DNA from: Gammaproteobacteria bacterium | GTDB lineage: Bacteria > Pseudomonadota > Gammaproteobacteria > Steroidobacterales > Woeseiaceae | Reading direction: 5' to 3' | Length of the DNA: 64,000 nucleotides | Assembly (NCBI GenBank): GCA_029884455.1 | Contig: JAOUHU010000001.1 | Coordinates: 1-64,000 of the forward strand | Shown here: positions 7,259 through 16,334 of the stretch, in pieces | Numbering within the stretch: the first letter of the stretch is position 1 | Layout of the letters: each line of letters opens with the position of its first letter | Notes under the pieces: generated by a model | Told to the model about the DNA's origin: nothing | The model's input: the letters and a program-made list of their open reading frames with translations, nothing else | Databases searched by the model: none | Program-made: the position numbers and the translations under genes

Positions 7259-9423
7259 GCCGTGTCGACGACCTGCTGGCCGGCAGCCTGGGCCGGCGTC
7301 CAGCCGCTACGCAGATGCAAATCCCGCTGCGGAAAAGGAATTTCGATTCCGTATTTACGCAGTTTCGTCTCCAGTGCCCAGAGGTATGCCGACTTGGTCC
7401 GGGTCGGCCGCCTTGCCCCCTGGCGATTAACCCAGACCAGCAGCAAAAAATTAAGGCTGCTGTCACCAAACTCAACCAGCCAGACATCAGGTTCCCGCCC
7501 CTTCATATTGGTCAACGTATAGGAAACCTCGGCTGCAGCCTCAAGGGCGGCTTTCTTGACCAGTTCCTTGTCACTGCCGTAAGCGACCCCGAACGGCACT
7601 CGCACGCGCAGCACGCGTTCGGCCAAGGTCCAGTTGGTAAGTCGCGCCGAAACGAACTCCGAGTTCGGCACTACGATATCAATGTTGTCGTTGGTATTGA
7701 TCAGTGTACTGCGCACGTTGATTGATTTGACCGTGCCAGTCAGGCCGGTGTCGAGCTCGATGTAATCGCCGACGCGCAACGAGTGTTCGAACAGGATGAT
7801 CAGCCCGGACACGAAATTGTTCACGATGGATTGCAGGCCGAAACCAATGCCGACGCTGAGCGCGCCAGCAACGAGTGCGAGATTGCCAAAGTCGATACCG
7901 ATAGACGATAAGGCAATAAATACCGCCAGAATGACGATCACGTAATGCGACAACCGACCGACGGTGTAGAGCGATGCCTGCGTGCCGCTCGACTCGCCTT
8001 CGCCGAAACGGCGAATAATGTTGCGAATGCCGCGCGACAGCAACATTGCGGCCACCAGGATCAGCATGACACGCAATATATCGCCGCCGGTAACCGGCGC
8101 TTCGCCAATGGAAAACAAGGTAACGTCGGCGAGGCTGGTGATACGCAGATAGGCCGTCTTCAGGCTGCGCTGCGCGCTGGCGAGTGCAGAGCCGAGAATG
8201 CCGGTTTGCTTTCTTGCCGCGAGCTCAACTACGGACGTCAGCAATCCAAGGTCGGCAACGGCTGTGCGCAGTTCCGCAGTGTGCGTGAGCGTTTCCTGGG
8301 CCGTGCCGAGGCGCTGGTCCAGCAGACGGCGGGAGGCCCTGCTGATGTCGTCCCGGCTGGCGCGCTGCACCGCGAGCAATTCCTCTTCGGTTTCCCGCCG
8401 CCAGGCAGCGGTGCGCCTGTCGATGTCGCGCAGAAATTCGGACCAGGCGAGCATCTGATTGGTGAGCACGCTGGTGCCCGGCGCGTCGCCCAACAGCAGC
8501 TGGGCCCAGCGCAAATGCGCCTCCGACTGCAGCAGCACGGTATCGGCAATGGCCGCTTCCACTTCCGCATCAAGCAGCCGCAGTTGCAACAAACGCTGCT
8601 GCGATCGTCCATCAGGAGTTTCCTGTTCAAGGCCGCTCGCAGCGAGTTGTGCCGCACGAAGTTCTTCAGCGGCAGCGGCAGCATTCTCGGTGGCCATCTC
8701 GACGCGCTTCGCGAGTGCGTCCAGCTCGGCCTCATCGATTGTCGCGTCAAGCCGCGTCTTTGCCAGTTCAAGCTGTTCGGCGGTCGCGCGAGCGTAGGCA
8801 TCAGCTCGATCCAGGCGCTGTTGCAGCAGTTGCACCCGGCGTGCCGAGATGGCTTGAGCTGATCGGGCCTGCATCAGGCGTAACGCGGCCAGTACTCGTT
8901 CATCGCCGGCTGCCGCGCCGACATAGTCGTCAAACAGGGTGTCCCTGCGCCTGCTGGCACCCGCGAAAATCCGGGATTCTCGCTCGACCTCGAGACGTTC
9001 CTCCGCGGTATTTTCCGCTGCCGCGCGGGCGATCGCTGCAAGCCGCAGCAGCTCGTCGATCGAGTACTCGAAGGGTGCCGGGTCCAGTGTCAGCGGTTCG
9101 AGCGCCGGGTCGTCCAGCAGCAGCAGGTACGCAGCGATATTGTCGCGAATGGCGACGACCAGGTTCTGCGCGACCACTTCATTCTGCGGCGCGAGATTCG
9201 CAATTCCGGCGTCGAGTTCGGTCAGAAATCCGGTAACGCGTGGTTCGACTTCAACGCGGCTGCCTTCAAAAAACGACCACCAGTTTGTTTGCAACGCCTC
9301 CAGGTTTGGTACCTCGGGCGGCGGCGGCAATTCGATCTCCTGGGCGAAGACCTGCCCGCAATACATCAGCCATATCAGGCTCGCGGCGGCAATCGTTCTT
9401 GTTGCGGAGATCGGCATGCGCAT
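7255..9423 (-). CDS. Mechanosensitive channel of the MscS/MscK family with large periplasmic domain
   Basis: 722 aa. Signal peptide (ends GQVFA), then a roughly 400-residue periplasmic region dominated by coiled coils rich in Ala, Glu and Arg. Membrane helices follow, and then the MscS core. The pore helix AGALSVGIGFGLQSIVNNFVSG is followed by the beta domain (LRVGDYIELDTGLTGTVKSI, VVPNSEFVSARLTNWTL) and the C-terminal alpha/beta cage. It would open under membrane tension in hypo-osmotic shock. It is intermediate in size between MscS (about 290 aa) and MscK (about 1100). It heads a three-gene operon with the lipoprotein and periplasmic protein downstream. Confidence 0.9.
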   Translation of the reverse strand: MRMPISATRTIAAASLIWLMYCGQVFAQEIELPPPPEVPNLEALQTNWWSFFEGSRVEVEPRVTGFLTELDAGIANLAPQNEVVAQNLVVAIRDNIAAYLLLLDDPALEPLTLDPAPFEYSIDELLRLAAIARAAAENTAEERLEVERESRIFAGASRRRDTLFDDYVGAAAGDERVLAALRLMQARSAQAISARRVQLLQQRLDRADAYARATAEQLELAKTRLDATIDEAELDALAKRVEMATENAAAAAEELRAAQLAASGLEQETPDGRSQQRLLQLRLLDAEVEAAIADTVLLQSEAHLRWAQLLLGDAPGTSVLTNQMLAWSEFLRDIDRRTAAWRRETEEELLAVQRASRDDISRASRRLLDQRLGTAQETLTHTAELRTAVADLGLLTSVVELAARKQTGILGSALASAQRSLKTAYLRITSLADVTLFSIGEAPVTGGDILRVMLILVAAMLLSRGIRNIIRRFGEGESSGTQASLYTVGRLSHYVIVILAVFIALSSIGIDFGNLALVAGALSVGIGFGLQSIVNNFVSGLIILFEHSLRVGDYIELDTGLTGTVKSINVRSTLINTNDNIDIVVPNSEFVSARLTNWTLAERVLRVRVPFGVAYGSDKELVKKAALEAAAEVSYTLTNMKGREPDVWLVEFGDSSLNFLLLVWVNRQGARRPTRTKSAYLWALETKLRKYGIEIPFPQRDLHLRSGWTPAQAAGQQVVDTA

Positions 9424-9525
9424 GACTCGCTCATGCTACGAGAAAAACGCCAAATATGCATTTCAATCGGGAAGCGGGCGCGTCTGTTGTGCGCCGCTGT
9501 CCGGTATGCAAGCAACCGATCCGTG

Positions 9526-10782
9526 CTATCCGGCGCGCCTCTGCCGGCGCGGTTTCTGCTGCGGTCCGGCCCGACGACTGCGCGGCTTCTTGTTTTGATT
9601 CCCGGCAGAACGATTACCGCGGCCCTGGGAAAGCGGCTCGGCTGGAATACGATGATCGGGTTCGTAGCCCGGAATTATTTTTTTCTCGATTGTGCCGCCC
9701 AGCAGCTTCTCGATGTCGGCGAGCAGGTGTTTCTCGTCGACGCATACCAGTGACACCGCGTGCCCGGCCTGGCCGGCGCGCGCAGTGCGGCCAATGCGAT
9801 GTACGTAGTCTTCCGGTACGAACGGTAGCTCATAGTTTACGACGTGTGGCAGCTTGTCGATGTCGAGCCCGCGTGCGGCAATATCGGTTGCCACCAGGAC
9901 ACGTACCTTGTTTGACTTGAAGTCGGCCAGGGCACGAGTGCGCGCACCCTGCGACTTGTTGCCGTGTATGGCCGCCGATTCAATGCCGTCGCCGTTCAAT
10001 TGCTCTGCGAGCCGGTTGGCACCGTGCTTGGTGCGTGTAAACACCAGTACCTGGCGCCAGTTTTCCCTGCCGATGCGCTCCGCAAGCAGTTGCCGCTTGC
10101 GACGCTTGTCGACCGGATGCACGACCTGTTTGATCAGGTCGGCGGGTTTGTTGCGCTGTGCGGCCTCGATTTCGATCGGCGCATGCAGAAGATCATTGGC
10201 CAGCCGCCGGATGTCGTCCGAAAAAGTCGCAGAAAACAACAGGTTCTGGCGCTTGTCCGGCAGCGCCTTGAGGACCTTGCGGATATCGCGAATAAAGCCC
10301 ATGTCAAGCATGCGATCGGCTTCGTCAAGAACCAGGAACTCTACTTTGGAGAGATCAATGGTCTTCTGTTGCATGTGATCCAGCAGTCGGCCCGGCGTAG
10401 CAACGACGATGTCGACACCCTTGCGCAGCTTGTCTATCTGCGTATTGATGCTGACACCGCCAAAGACCACGGCAGTCCGGAATGGCAGATAAGCGCCGTA
10501 GTCACGCACGCTTTCGGCAACCTGCGCCGCCAGCTCGCGGGTCGGCGTCAGCACCAGGGCACGGATGCTGCGCCGATTTTCGGATGATTGCTGCAGTCGC
10601 TGCAGCATGGGCAGGGTAAAGCCGGCCGTTTTGCCGGTACCAGTCTGGGCGCCGGCCAGCACGTCGCAGCCTTTGAGAATAAGAGGTATGGCTTGCTGCT
10701 GGATCGGGGTTGCCGTCTGGTAACCCTTTTCGTCGACCGCACGCAGCAATTCGGCCGTAAGGCCGAGTTGATTGAATAACAT
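9526..10782 (-). CDS. rhlE: DEAD-box ATP-dependent RNA helicase RhlE
   Basis: 418 aa with all DEAD-box motifs in order: Q motif near [11 protein letters not shown], motif I AQTGTGKT, Ia [20 protein letters not shown], and [13 protein letters not shown] basic, Arg/Gly/Gln-rich tail begins at about residue 385. The N-terminus ([14 protein letters not shown]) and length fit RhlE rather than DeaD, SrmB or DbpA. It unwinds RNA duplexes during ribosome assembly and RNA turnover. Its promoter appears to lie about 140 bases upstream, giving a long leader, as is common for cold-responsive helicase genes. Confidence 0.93.
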   Translation of the reverse strand: MLFNQLGLTAELLRAVDEKGYQTATPIQQQAIPLILKGCDVLAGAQTGTGKTAGFTLPMLQRLQQSSENRRSIRALVLTPTRELAAQVAESVRDYGAYLPFRTAVVFGGVSINTQIDKLRKGVDIVVATPGRLLDHMQQKTIDLSKVEFLVLDEADRMLDMGFIRDIRKVLKALPDKRQNLLFSATFSDDIRRLANDLLHAPIEIEAAQRNKPADLIKQVVHPVDKRRKRQLLAERIGRENWRQVLVFTRTKHGANRLAEQLNGDGIESAAIHGNKSQGARTRALADFKSNKVRVLVATDIAARGLDIDKLPHVVNYELPFVPEDYVHRIGRTARAGQAGHAVSLVCVDEKHLLADIEKLLGGTIEKKIIPGYEPDHRIPAEPLSQGRGNRSAGNQNKKPRSRRAGPQQKPRRQRRAG

Positions 10783-10929
10783 TGTATTTTTTGCTCCAGG
10801 CGCCTGACTCGAGAGCGGTTGTAAACCACGCAGGATTCGGTCCAGGCTGGTGTTTCAGGTGGCTCCGCGGTCCGCAATAGCGCGGCTCGGAGTGGTTGGC
10901 GCAGACCGAAGTGCACCAAGACGCGGCGG

Positions 10930-10938
10930 ACTATAACA
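10930..10938 (-). promoter_or_regulatory. Extended -10 promoter, probably for rhlE
   Basis: On the minus strand the sequence TGTTATAGT is an extended -10 element (TGn followed by TATAGT). The -35 region is poor (CTTTCA 17 bp upstream, at 10953-10958), as expected for extended -10 promoters. Transcription would start near 10923, leaving a leader of about 140 nt before the rhlE ATG at 10782. Confidence 0.45.
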
Positions 10939-10995
10939 GCTCGCACGGGAAATGAAAGGGCCTGGCGCAAGAATGGCGATACTGTTTACTAAAGG

Positions 10996-11001
10996 TATAC
11001 T
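10996..11001 (+). promoter_or_regulatory. Possible -10 element for the fatty-acid hydroxylase gene
   Basis: TATACT lies 47 bp before the GTG at 11049, in the intergenic region shared with rhlE. The best -35 candidate, TGGCGA at 10974-10979 with a 16 bp spacer, matches the consensus poorly. Recorded as tentative. Confidence 0.3.
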
Positions 11002-11048
11002 GCGCTGGCCGCAGAGAATCAGTCCAATACATAACAACCGAGGACCCC

Positions 11049-11846
11049 GTGAGACCGGAAACCATCGCAATTGCCGCAATTTTCATTGCGTTCGCGCTGG
11101 CGGAATTCTTGCGCACCAATCTCTTTCATAAAGCGCGGCAGCGACGCAAAGATGGTGTCGTTGAACTCGTCAGCACGGCGACACTGGTTCTGTTAACGCA
11201 GCCATTGGTGTTGCTCGCTGCCGGATTGCTGGCCAGCTTCATCGCGCCGGGTGCACGCGACAGCCTCAGCGGAATTCCGCTACTCGCCCAGGTTACTCTG
11301 TTTCTCGTTTTTGATGACATGATGCAGTACTGGTGGCACCGCATGACACATATGGTGAAGTGGCTGTATGAACTGCATCGGCCGCATCATGATGCGGAGT
11401 ACATGAGCATCCGTATCGTGTACCGCAACAACATTTTTTATTACCTGTTGATGCCCGCAATCTGGTTCTCCGGTGTGCTGATTTATCTTGGTCTCGGGCA
11501 GGTGTATGCCGTGTACATCGTGGTCAAGCTGCTGGTGATCTGTGGCGCGCACTCTGACGTACGCTGGGATAAGCCCCTGTACGAAATCAAATGGCTGGCG
11601 CCGGTAATGTGGCTGATTGAGCGGACCATATCCACACCGTCGACGCACTGGGCACATCATGGCAAGCACAAGGACGATGGTGTGACCAACTACAAGGGCA
11701 ATTTCGGCAACCTGATGTTTTTCTGGGACGTATTGTTCGGTACTGCGAAAATCACGCGTCGCTATCCGGAGCGGATAGGCGTCGAGAATCTTCCGCCGGT
11801 CAGCGCACAGCACCAGCTGCTGTGGCCGCTGGTTCGCGATCGATAA
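11049..11846 (+). CDS. Fatty acid hydroxylase / sterol desaturase family membrane protein
   Basis: 265 aa, four or more membrane helices and the His clusters of the di-iron membrane hydroxylase superfamily: HRMTH (H97 and H101), HRPHH (H110, H113, H114) and THWAHHGKH (about residues 197-205). Such enzymes hydroxylate or desaturate lipid chains in the inner membrane using O2. The substrate cannot be told from sequence. GTG start with GAGGA about 8 bases upstream. It lies 6 bp before the MFS transporter gene and is probably co-transcribed with it. Confidence 0.88.
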   Translation: MRPETIAIAAIFIAFALAEFLRTNLFHKARQRRKDGVVELVSTATLVLLTQPLVLLAAGLLASFIAPGARDSLSGIPLLAQVTLFLVFDDMMQYWWHRMTHMVKWLYELHRPHHDAEYMSIRIVYRNNIFYYLLMPAIWFSGVLIYLGLGQVYAVYIVVKLLVICGAHSDVRWDKPLYEIKWLAPVMWLIERTISTPSTHWAHHGKHKDDGVTNYKGNFGNLMFFWDVLFGTAKITRRYPERIGVENLPPVSAQHQLLWPLVRDR

Positions 11847-11852
11847 GCTTAA

Positions 11853-13181
11853 ATGTTCGAGTTTCTCGCGGGTTTTTACGCCAAGAGCGCATCGGTCGAC
11901 CCGCGTGACCCGTCCGACCCGGCCGTGCAACAGGAATTTCGGCGGCGGCGATGGTCGGCATTTTTGGCCATTACTTGCGGCTATGGTTTTTACTATGTTT
12001 GCCGCCTCAGCTTCAGCGTCGCCAAGAAATCCATGGCGGATGCGGGCGTGTTCGATGCCGCCGAGCTGGGAATGATCGGTTCGGCGGTATTTTTTGCCTA
12101 TGCGTTCGGCAAACTTGCCAACGGCGTCCTCGCCGATCGGGTCAACACGCGCAAGTTCATGGCTACCGGCCTTTTTGTCTCCGCCATCATTAACCTGGTT
12201 CTCGGGTTTTCAACTGCATTCTACGTTTTCCTCGTGTTGTGGGCAGCCAATGGCTGGTTTCAGTCCTTCGGTGCTCCATGCAGTGTGGTCACCATTACGC
12301 ATTGGTACGACGGCAGGCAACGTGGCACGTTTTATGGCATCTGGGCAAGCAGTCACAATATCGGCGAAGCGATCACATTCGTAGGTACCGCAGTGATCGT
12401 GAGCATGTTTGGCTGGATGTGGGGATTTCGGGTCGCCGGTGCACTGTGTGTCGTCGCAAGTCTTTTCATATGGCGATTCCTCTACGAGCGGCCGGAAGCG
12501 TATGGCCTGCCCAGCGCAATTCGTGAGCCGGATGCGACCAGCCACCACAGCGTCGGCGAGAAGCAGTGGGCGGTTTTCAAAAACCCTGCCGTATGGATAC
12601 TCGGCCTCGCCAGCGCGAGTTTTTACGTGACACGCTACGCCATAAACAGTTGGGGCGTATTTTTCCTCGAGGCTGAAAAAGGCTACAGCACGATCACCGC
12701 GGGGCAGATCGTTGCTGCCAATGCAGTCGCGGGAATTTTCGCAACGTTTTTTTCGGGTCTGCTGTCGGACCGGTTTTTCGGCGGCCGGCGCAACTGGCCC
12801 GCTTTGATCTTCGGCATTGTCTTTGCGATCGGCACGGCATGGTTTGTGCTTGGACCAGCCAACCTGTACGCCGATTTCACGGCGATGATCATGTTCGGCC
12901 TTGGTGTCGGTGCGCTGATGGTATATCTCGGTGGCCTCATGGCGGTCGACATTTGCTCGAAGGACGCCTCCGGTACAGCACTCGGTGCCATCGGTGTATT
13001 GAGCTACATCGGCGCAGGCGTGCAGGACATCATTAGTGGCCAATTCATCAATGACGCCGCGATTATTGTCGATGGCAAGACGGTCTATAACTTCGATGCC
13101 GCCGGCATGATGTGGATCGGGGCTACGATTGTGTCGCTGATCCTTGCCACCCTGGTGTGGAACGCAAAGTCGCCGGACTGA
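11853..13181 (+). CDS. MFS transporter of the organophosphate:phosphate antiporter family (GlpT/UhpT-like)
   Basis: 442 aa with 12 predicted membrane helices. The N-terminal signature YGFYYVCRLSFSVAKKSM matches the Y-x3-Y-x2-R-x2-F pattern of GlpT, UhpT, UhpC and PgtP. The helix 1 Arg and the helix 7 region around FYVTRYAINSWG supply the two Arg residues that bind phosphate in GlpT. It likely exchanges an organophosphate for inorganic phosphate across the inner membrane; a UhpC-type sensor role is less likely with no two-component system nearby. It sits between a lipid hydroxylase gene and, 3 bp downstream, a HAD phosphatase gene. Confidence 0.85.
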   Translation: MFEFLAGFYAKSASVDPRDPSDPAVQQEFRRRRWSAFLAITCGYGFYYVCRLSFSVAKKSMADAGVFDAAELGMIGSAVFFAYAFGKLANGVLADRVNTRKFMATGLFVSAIINLVLGFSTAFYVFLVLWAANGWFQSFGAPCSVVTITHWYDGRQRGTFYGIWASSHNIGEAITFVGTAVIVSMFGWMWGFRVAGALCVVASLFIWRFLYERPEAYGLPSAIREPDATSHHSVGEKQWAVFKNPAVWILGLASASFYVTRYAINSWGVFFLEAEKGYSTITAGQIVAANAVAGIFATFFSGLLSDRFFGGRRNWPALIFGIVFAIGTAWFVLGPANLYADFTAMIMFGLGVGALMVYLGGLMAVDICSKDASGTALGAIGVLSYIGAGVQDIISGQFINDAAIIVDGKTVYNFDAAGMMWIGATIVSLILATLVWNAKSPD

Positions 13182-13184
13182 TCA

Positions 13185-13772
13185 ATGGCCGCAACGATTC
13201 TGCTTTTCGATCTCGGCGGTGTATTGGTGGATCTCGGCGATCCGGTGGGCGAAATGGATCTGCCACTGAGCCCCGATCAGTTCTGGAAACAATGGCTGTC
13301 GTCGCCCCTGGTGCACGAGTTCGAGACCGGGAAACTGGGTGCCGAGGATTTCATTGCCCGTTTCGGCCCAGGCGTCGGGGTCGCCGATGCAGCAGACTTC
13401 GGGCGGCGGCTGCGGCGCTGGCGCCTGCCGATGTTTGCCGGCGTGGAGCCGTACCTGCGCTCACTGGTGTCGCGGCATGATATTGCCCTGTTGTCGAACA
13501 CCAATGAGATCCACTGGCGGCATGTGCTGTCGCAAACCGACATATTTTCGAGCTTTGCGCATTTATTCCTGTCGTACGAGACGGGTAACGCCAAGCCTGA
13601 GCAAGCAGCGTTTCTCGATGTTGTGCAGCATTTCGACTGCGCGCCACAGGACATCGTGTTTCTGGACGACAACTCGAACAATGTTGCGGCGGCTATGGCC
13701 AATGGCCTGCGCGCCAGGCAGGTGCGTGGATTTGATGAGCTAAAGCAGGCGCTTACCGGCTTCGGTATCTAG
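13185..13772 (+). CDS. HAD-superfamily hydrolase (YihX-like phosphatase)
   Basis: 195 aa, subfamily I with an alpha-helical cap. Motif I is FDLGGVLVDLG (nucleophile Asp9, with Gly in place of the second Asp of classical phosphatases, as in YihX and haloacid dehalogenases). Motif II is LLSNTN, motif III Lys lies in GNAKPEQ, and motif IV is FLDDNSNN. It probably dephosphorylates a sugar phosphate. It follows the organophosphate transporter by 3 bp, so the two may take up and dephosphorylate the same compound (inference). Its TAG stop shares the palindrome CTAG with the stop of the convergent M50 gene. Confidence 0.82.
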   Translation: MAATILLFDLGGVLVDLGDPVGEMDLPLSPDQFWKQWLSSPLVHEFETGKLGAEDFIARFGPGVGVADAADFGRRLRRWRLPMFAGVEPYLRSLVSRHDIALLSNTNEIHWRHVLSQTDIFSSFAHLFLSYETGNAKPEQAAFLDVVQHFDCAPQDIVFLDDNSNNVAAAMANGLRARQVRGFDELKQALTGFGI

Positions 13773-14965
13773 TTCGGTGCCAGTGTGGCGAGCCGCTCTG
13801 CCAGCCAGCGGCAGCGATTGATGGCGATGAAACTGCTGCGGAAGTGTTCGGCCGCGGCCCGATCGCCGCGCCGCTGCGCAGCAATTGTCAGGTAGGCCAG
13901 CATTTCGGCATCGCTGGCGCTGCCGTCATTGCTACGCCATGCATCCGCCAGCAGCGCGCCGCCCTCATCGTGGCGCCCGCGCATTACCAGTGCGGCGCCT
14001 TTCAGGGCGCGCAGGCCGGCTGCTTGTGGCGCATCGGCGAGCGCTTTCTGCAGCGCGAGGTCCAGCACCAGCCAGGACGGTTCATCGGCATCGAGCTCGA
14101 TCTGTGCCTGCGTTTGCAGCCATGCGCGGCGAGGCGCGGCCTGCAGATTCCCATCATTCAGGTGCTCGCGCACATACGCGCGCGCCGCGTCGGTCTGGCG
14201 ATGCGCCGCGAGCGCCGCAGCATGCGCCAGCTGCAAGGCGAGGTTGCCAGGGAAGCGTTGCAGGCACTGCGTGCTGAGTTCAAGCGCACGCAATGTGTCG
14301 CCCGAGTTCCGCAGCTCCTGCATTTGTCGCAGCTCGAAACTTAGCAGGCGCAACTGAATGGATTGCTCCGACATGAACGGACTTGAAAGAATGCCAAGGC
14401 CATCGCTGACCCCACCATCGGTCCGGAACGGCAGCAAGTTAAATCCGGCGCCGAGCAAAATAGCGATCGCCAGGCTCTGCACGGCGACCTGACGCGCGCC
14501 AAGGGCGTCGCCGAAAACAGTGTCCGGGCCGAATGTCGCAAGCAAAAAGGCCAGCAGCAGTAATTCAGCGCCTGGTCCGGCCGCATAAATCAGCGCACTT
14601 TTTAGTCGCAGCCGGCTTGCGTCGGGCGGCGCCGGCACAACGTAACCCTCGAGTGGCAACAGCTTGATGCGCAATTGCGTCGCGCCGCTTTGCCAGCGCC
14701 ACAATTCCTGGCCGAAACCGATGACAATCTCGCGGACTTGCCAGCCGAGCAGTCGCGCCGCCAGCGCGTGGCCCAGTTCGTGCAGCACCAGCAGTGGAGC
14801 CCAGAACAGGATGATGAACGCCAGGCTGAGGCGTGGTGCGGAGAACTCCTCGAACACCGCGATGAGAATCATCAGCGCAAACAGGGTGCCAGCGATCGCG
14901 GCAATGCGAGACTCCGAAATCGTGAGTGGGCGCCGTCCAGCGGGAATTTTCAGGTCGGTGAACAT
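13769..14965 (-). CDS. M50-family site-2-type zinc metalloprotease with C-terminal TPR-like region
   Basis: 398 aa from ATG 14965; an in-frame ATG at 15013 adds 16 residues but has no ribosome site. The zinc motif HELGH lies in a membrane helix at about residues 62-66 (LLVLHELGHALAARLLG), followed by GYVVPAP. The third ligand is in NLLPFRTDGG, matching the N-x-x-P-x-x-x-x-DG pattern of S2P proteases. The C-terminal half (about residues 215-398) is a soluble Ala-rich helical array like tetratricopeptide repeats. No PDZ domain is seen, so it differs from RseP. It may cleave membrane-bound substrates; the target is unknown. Confidence 0.75.
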   Translation of the reverse strand: MFTDLKIPAGRRPLTISESRIAAIAGTLFALMILIAVFEEFSAPRLSLAFIILFWAPLLVLHELGHALAARLLGWQVREIVIGFGQELWRWQSGATQLRIKLLPLEGYVVPAPPDASRLRLKSALIYAAGPGAELLLLAFLLATFGPDTVFGDALGARQVAVQSLAIAILLGAGFNLLPFRTDGGVSDGLGILSSPFMSEQSIQLRLLSFELRQMQELRNSGDTLRALELSTQCLQRFPGNLALQLAHAAALAAHRQTDAARAYVREHLNDGNLQAAPRRAWLQTQAQIELDADEPSWLVLDLALQKALADAPQAAGLRALKGAALVMRGRHDEGGALLADAWRSNDGSASDAEMLAYLTIAAQRRGDRAAAEHFRSSFIAINRCRWLAERLATLAPN

Positions 14966-15048
14966 AATCTGATTGTGCCCCAGGCGCTGGTACAAGCGCA
15001 GCCCTGCAGCCATTTTCTGCTAGTCTTTAAGCACACACGCAGGAGTAA

Positions 15049-15501
15049 ATGATGGACGCAGTATGGATAAAGGTGTTCGTTCTGACCTTGAGCGAATGCG
15101 TCGCTCCCGCCGGGAAAACCGTTTGCCAGGAGCAGCAACTCGAAATGCAATTTCTCGCACAGGCGGAATGTGAGGCGGCACTGCAGCAGTTGCTCGAACT
15201 CAAGGACCAGTCGGCCAGCACCATAGTGAATCGTGACAAGTCGGGCTGCACGCCGTCGGCGCGCCAGGCGGACGGGTTTCCGAGTGCCGACGCGGTGAAG
15301 GCGGCGAGCGATGCCGCGCGCTGGCATGAGCCAAATACGACAACCGCAGACACTGCACCAGTGTTGCCGCACGCAGAACGACTCGCAAACCTGAGCACCT
15401 GCGAGGAGTCTCTGGGAATTGCTCCCTGCAAGCTCGGCGACATCATCGTCGAGGCAGCGAGCAGCGGCAAACAGGTGGAAGTCTGGCGCCGAAGTAACTA
15501 A
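15049..15501 (+). CDS. Small Cys-containing hypothetical protein
   Basis: 150 aa, starting ATGATG with AGGAG seven bases upstream. It contains six Cys spread over the chain (near LSECVAP, TVCQE, AECEA, SGCTP, STCEES, APCKL), which suggests disulphides and thus a periplasmic or surface location. The first 20 residues (VWIKVFVLTL) are only mildly hydrophobic and make a poor signal peptide. Ala/Glu/Gln-rich helices occupy the middle. I do not recognise the family. It diverges from the M50 peptidase gene, leaving 83 bp if that gene starts at 14965, and ends 16 bp from the convergent reductase-like gene. Confidence 0.6.
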   Translation: MMDAVWIKVFVLTLSECVAPAGKTVCQEQQLEMQFLAQAECEAALQQLLELKDQSASTIVNRDKSGCTPSARQADGFPSADAVKAASDAARWHEPNTTTADTAPVLPHAERLANLSTCEESLGIAPCKLGDIIVEAASSGKQVEVWRRSN

Positions 15502-15517
15502 GCAGGCCTGGCAGCAA

Positions 15518-16276
15518 CTAGAGAACGAAAGGTATGACGGCTTTGCGCTCGCTTGGGTAGCCGGCAAATTCAGTTTGATACCAGCGGTGATTCGCGATTG
15601 CCCGTGGCAGCAGGTTGGCGATCGAAAACACGGCGAAGGCGAGCCCGGCGGTGGACCAGGTGAGTACGGCCCAGCCGATCCACTCAAGCATTTCGCCGAG
15701 GTAGTTCGGACACGAAACCAGCCGGTACAGGCCCCCTTGCGGAATCCGGTAACCGGATTCGCCGTCGCCGCGCAGCTGTAACAGCATTCGATCGGCGTGC
15801 CGGTTGATCATCCAGCCCGCAAGGAACAACGCCAGACCGAACAGAAACGCCGGGCTCGCCAGCCAGGATTCCGCATAGTTGCCGAAATGCGAGATCCAGC
15901 GTGCATTGATATAGGCATTGATGCTGTTGAAACCGAGCGCCATGCAAACGATTGCCCAGGGCATGCGGTTGGTGGTGTGCCTGAGCCGGAACGGGTAGAT
16001 AAACGTTCGGTACACATAATGAAACTGCCACAAGCACAAAAAGCACAACGGTACAATCTGCACGGCATTGTCACCTGCGAGGTACACCTTGAGGAAAAGC
16101 AGGACCGCAGGACTTTCCATGACGATCCAGCCGAACTTCGCAGGGATCGTAGGCCCCCAGCCGCTACGAACGTGCCGGCCATAGGGAGCGGTGACAAAAA
16201 ACAGCGCGATGCATGTCAGGCCGGCTGCGACCAGCACTGTAACGACAAGGAGTGTGTGCAATTCCAGTTCGGTCAT
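15518..16276 (-). CDS. Steroid 5-alpha-reductase family membrane protein
   Basis: 252 aa with about six or seven membrane helices. The C-terminal signature GYRIPQGGLYRLVSCPNYLGEMLEWIGWA is the 3-oxo-5-alpha-steroid 4-dehydrogenase family hallmark, including the Asn-Tyr pair of the NADPH site. The N-terminal YGRHVRSGWGPTIP and the region around HYVYRTFIYPFRLR also match. Eukaryotic members reduce the C4-C5 double bond of 3-oxo steroids. Bacterial members are mostly uncharacterised and may act on sterols, polyprenols or other lipids. The gene is single, convergent with the Cys-rich protein gene and divergent from the DUF2235 gene 58 bp away. Confidence 0.85.
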   Translation of the reverse strand: MTELELHTLLVVTVLVAAGLTCIALFFVTAPYGRHVRSGWGPTIPAKFGWIVMESPAVLLFLKVYLAGDNAVQIVPLCFLCLWQFHYVYRTFIYPFRLRHTTNRMPWAIVCMALGFNSINAYINARWISHFGNYAESWLASPAFLFGLALFLAGWMINRHADRMLLQLRGDGESGYRIPQGGLYRLVSCPNYLGEMLEWIGWAVLTWSTAGLAFAVFSIANLLPRAIANHRWYQTEFAGYPSERKAVIPFVL

Positions 16277-16334
16277 ATACTGTTGCTCGTCGACGCAGGC
16301 ATAGAAGTCTAGTACGTTTGGCGCGAGGCTTCAG

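Noticed and set aside
7945-8862. 305-codon open frame on the plus strand
   Set aside because: It is antisense to the MscS-type channel gene, with high Gln, Arg and Ala from mirrored codons, and no motif or ribosome site. Treated as a shadow.
13185-13772. HAD protein called inactive for lacking the second Asp of motif I
   Set aside because: YihX and haloacid dehalogenases carry Gly at this place and are active, so no inference of loss is justified.
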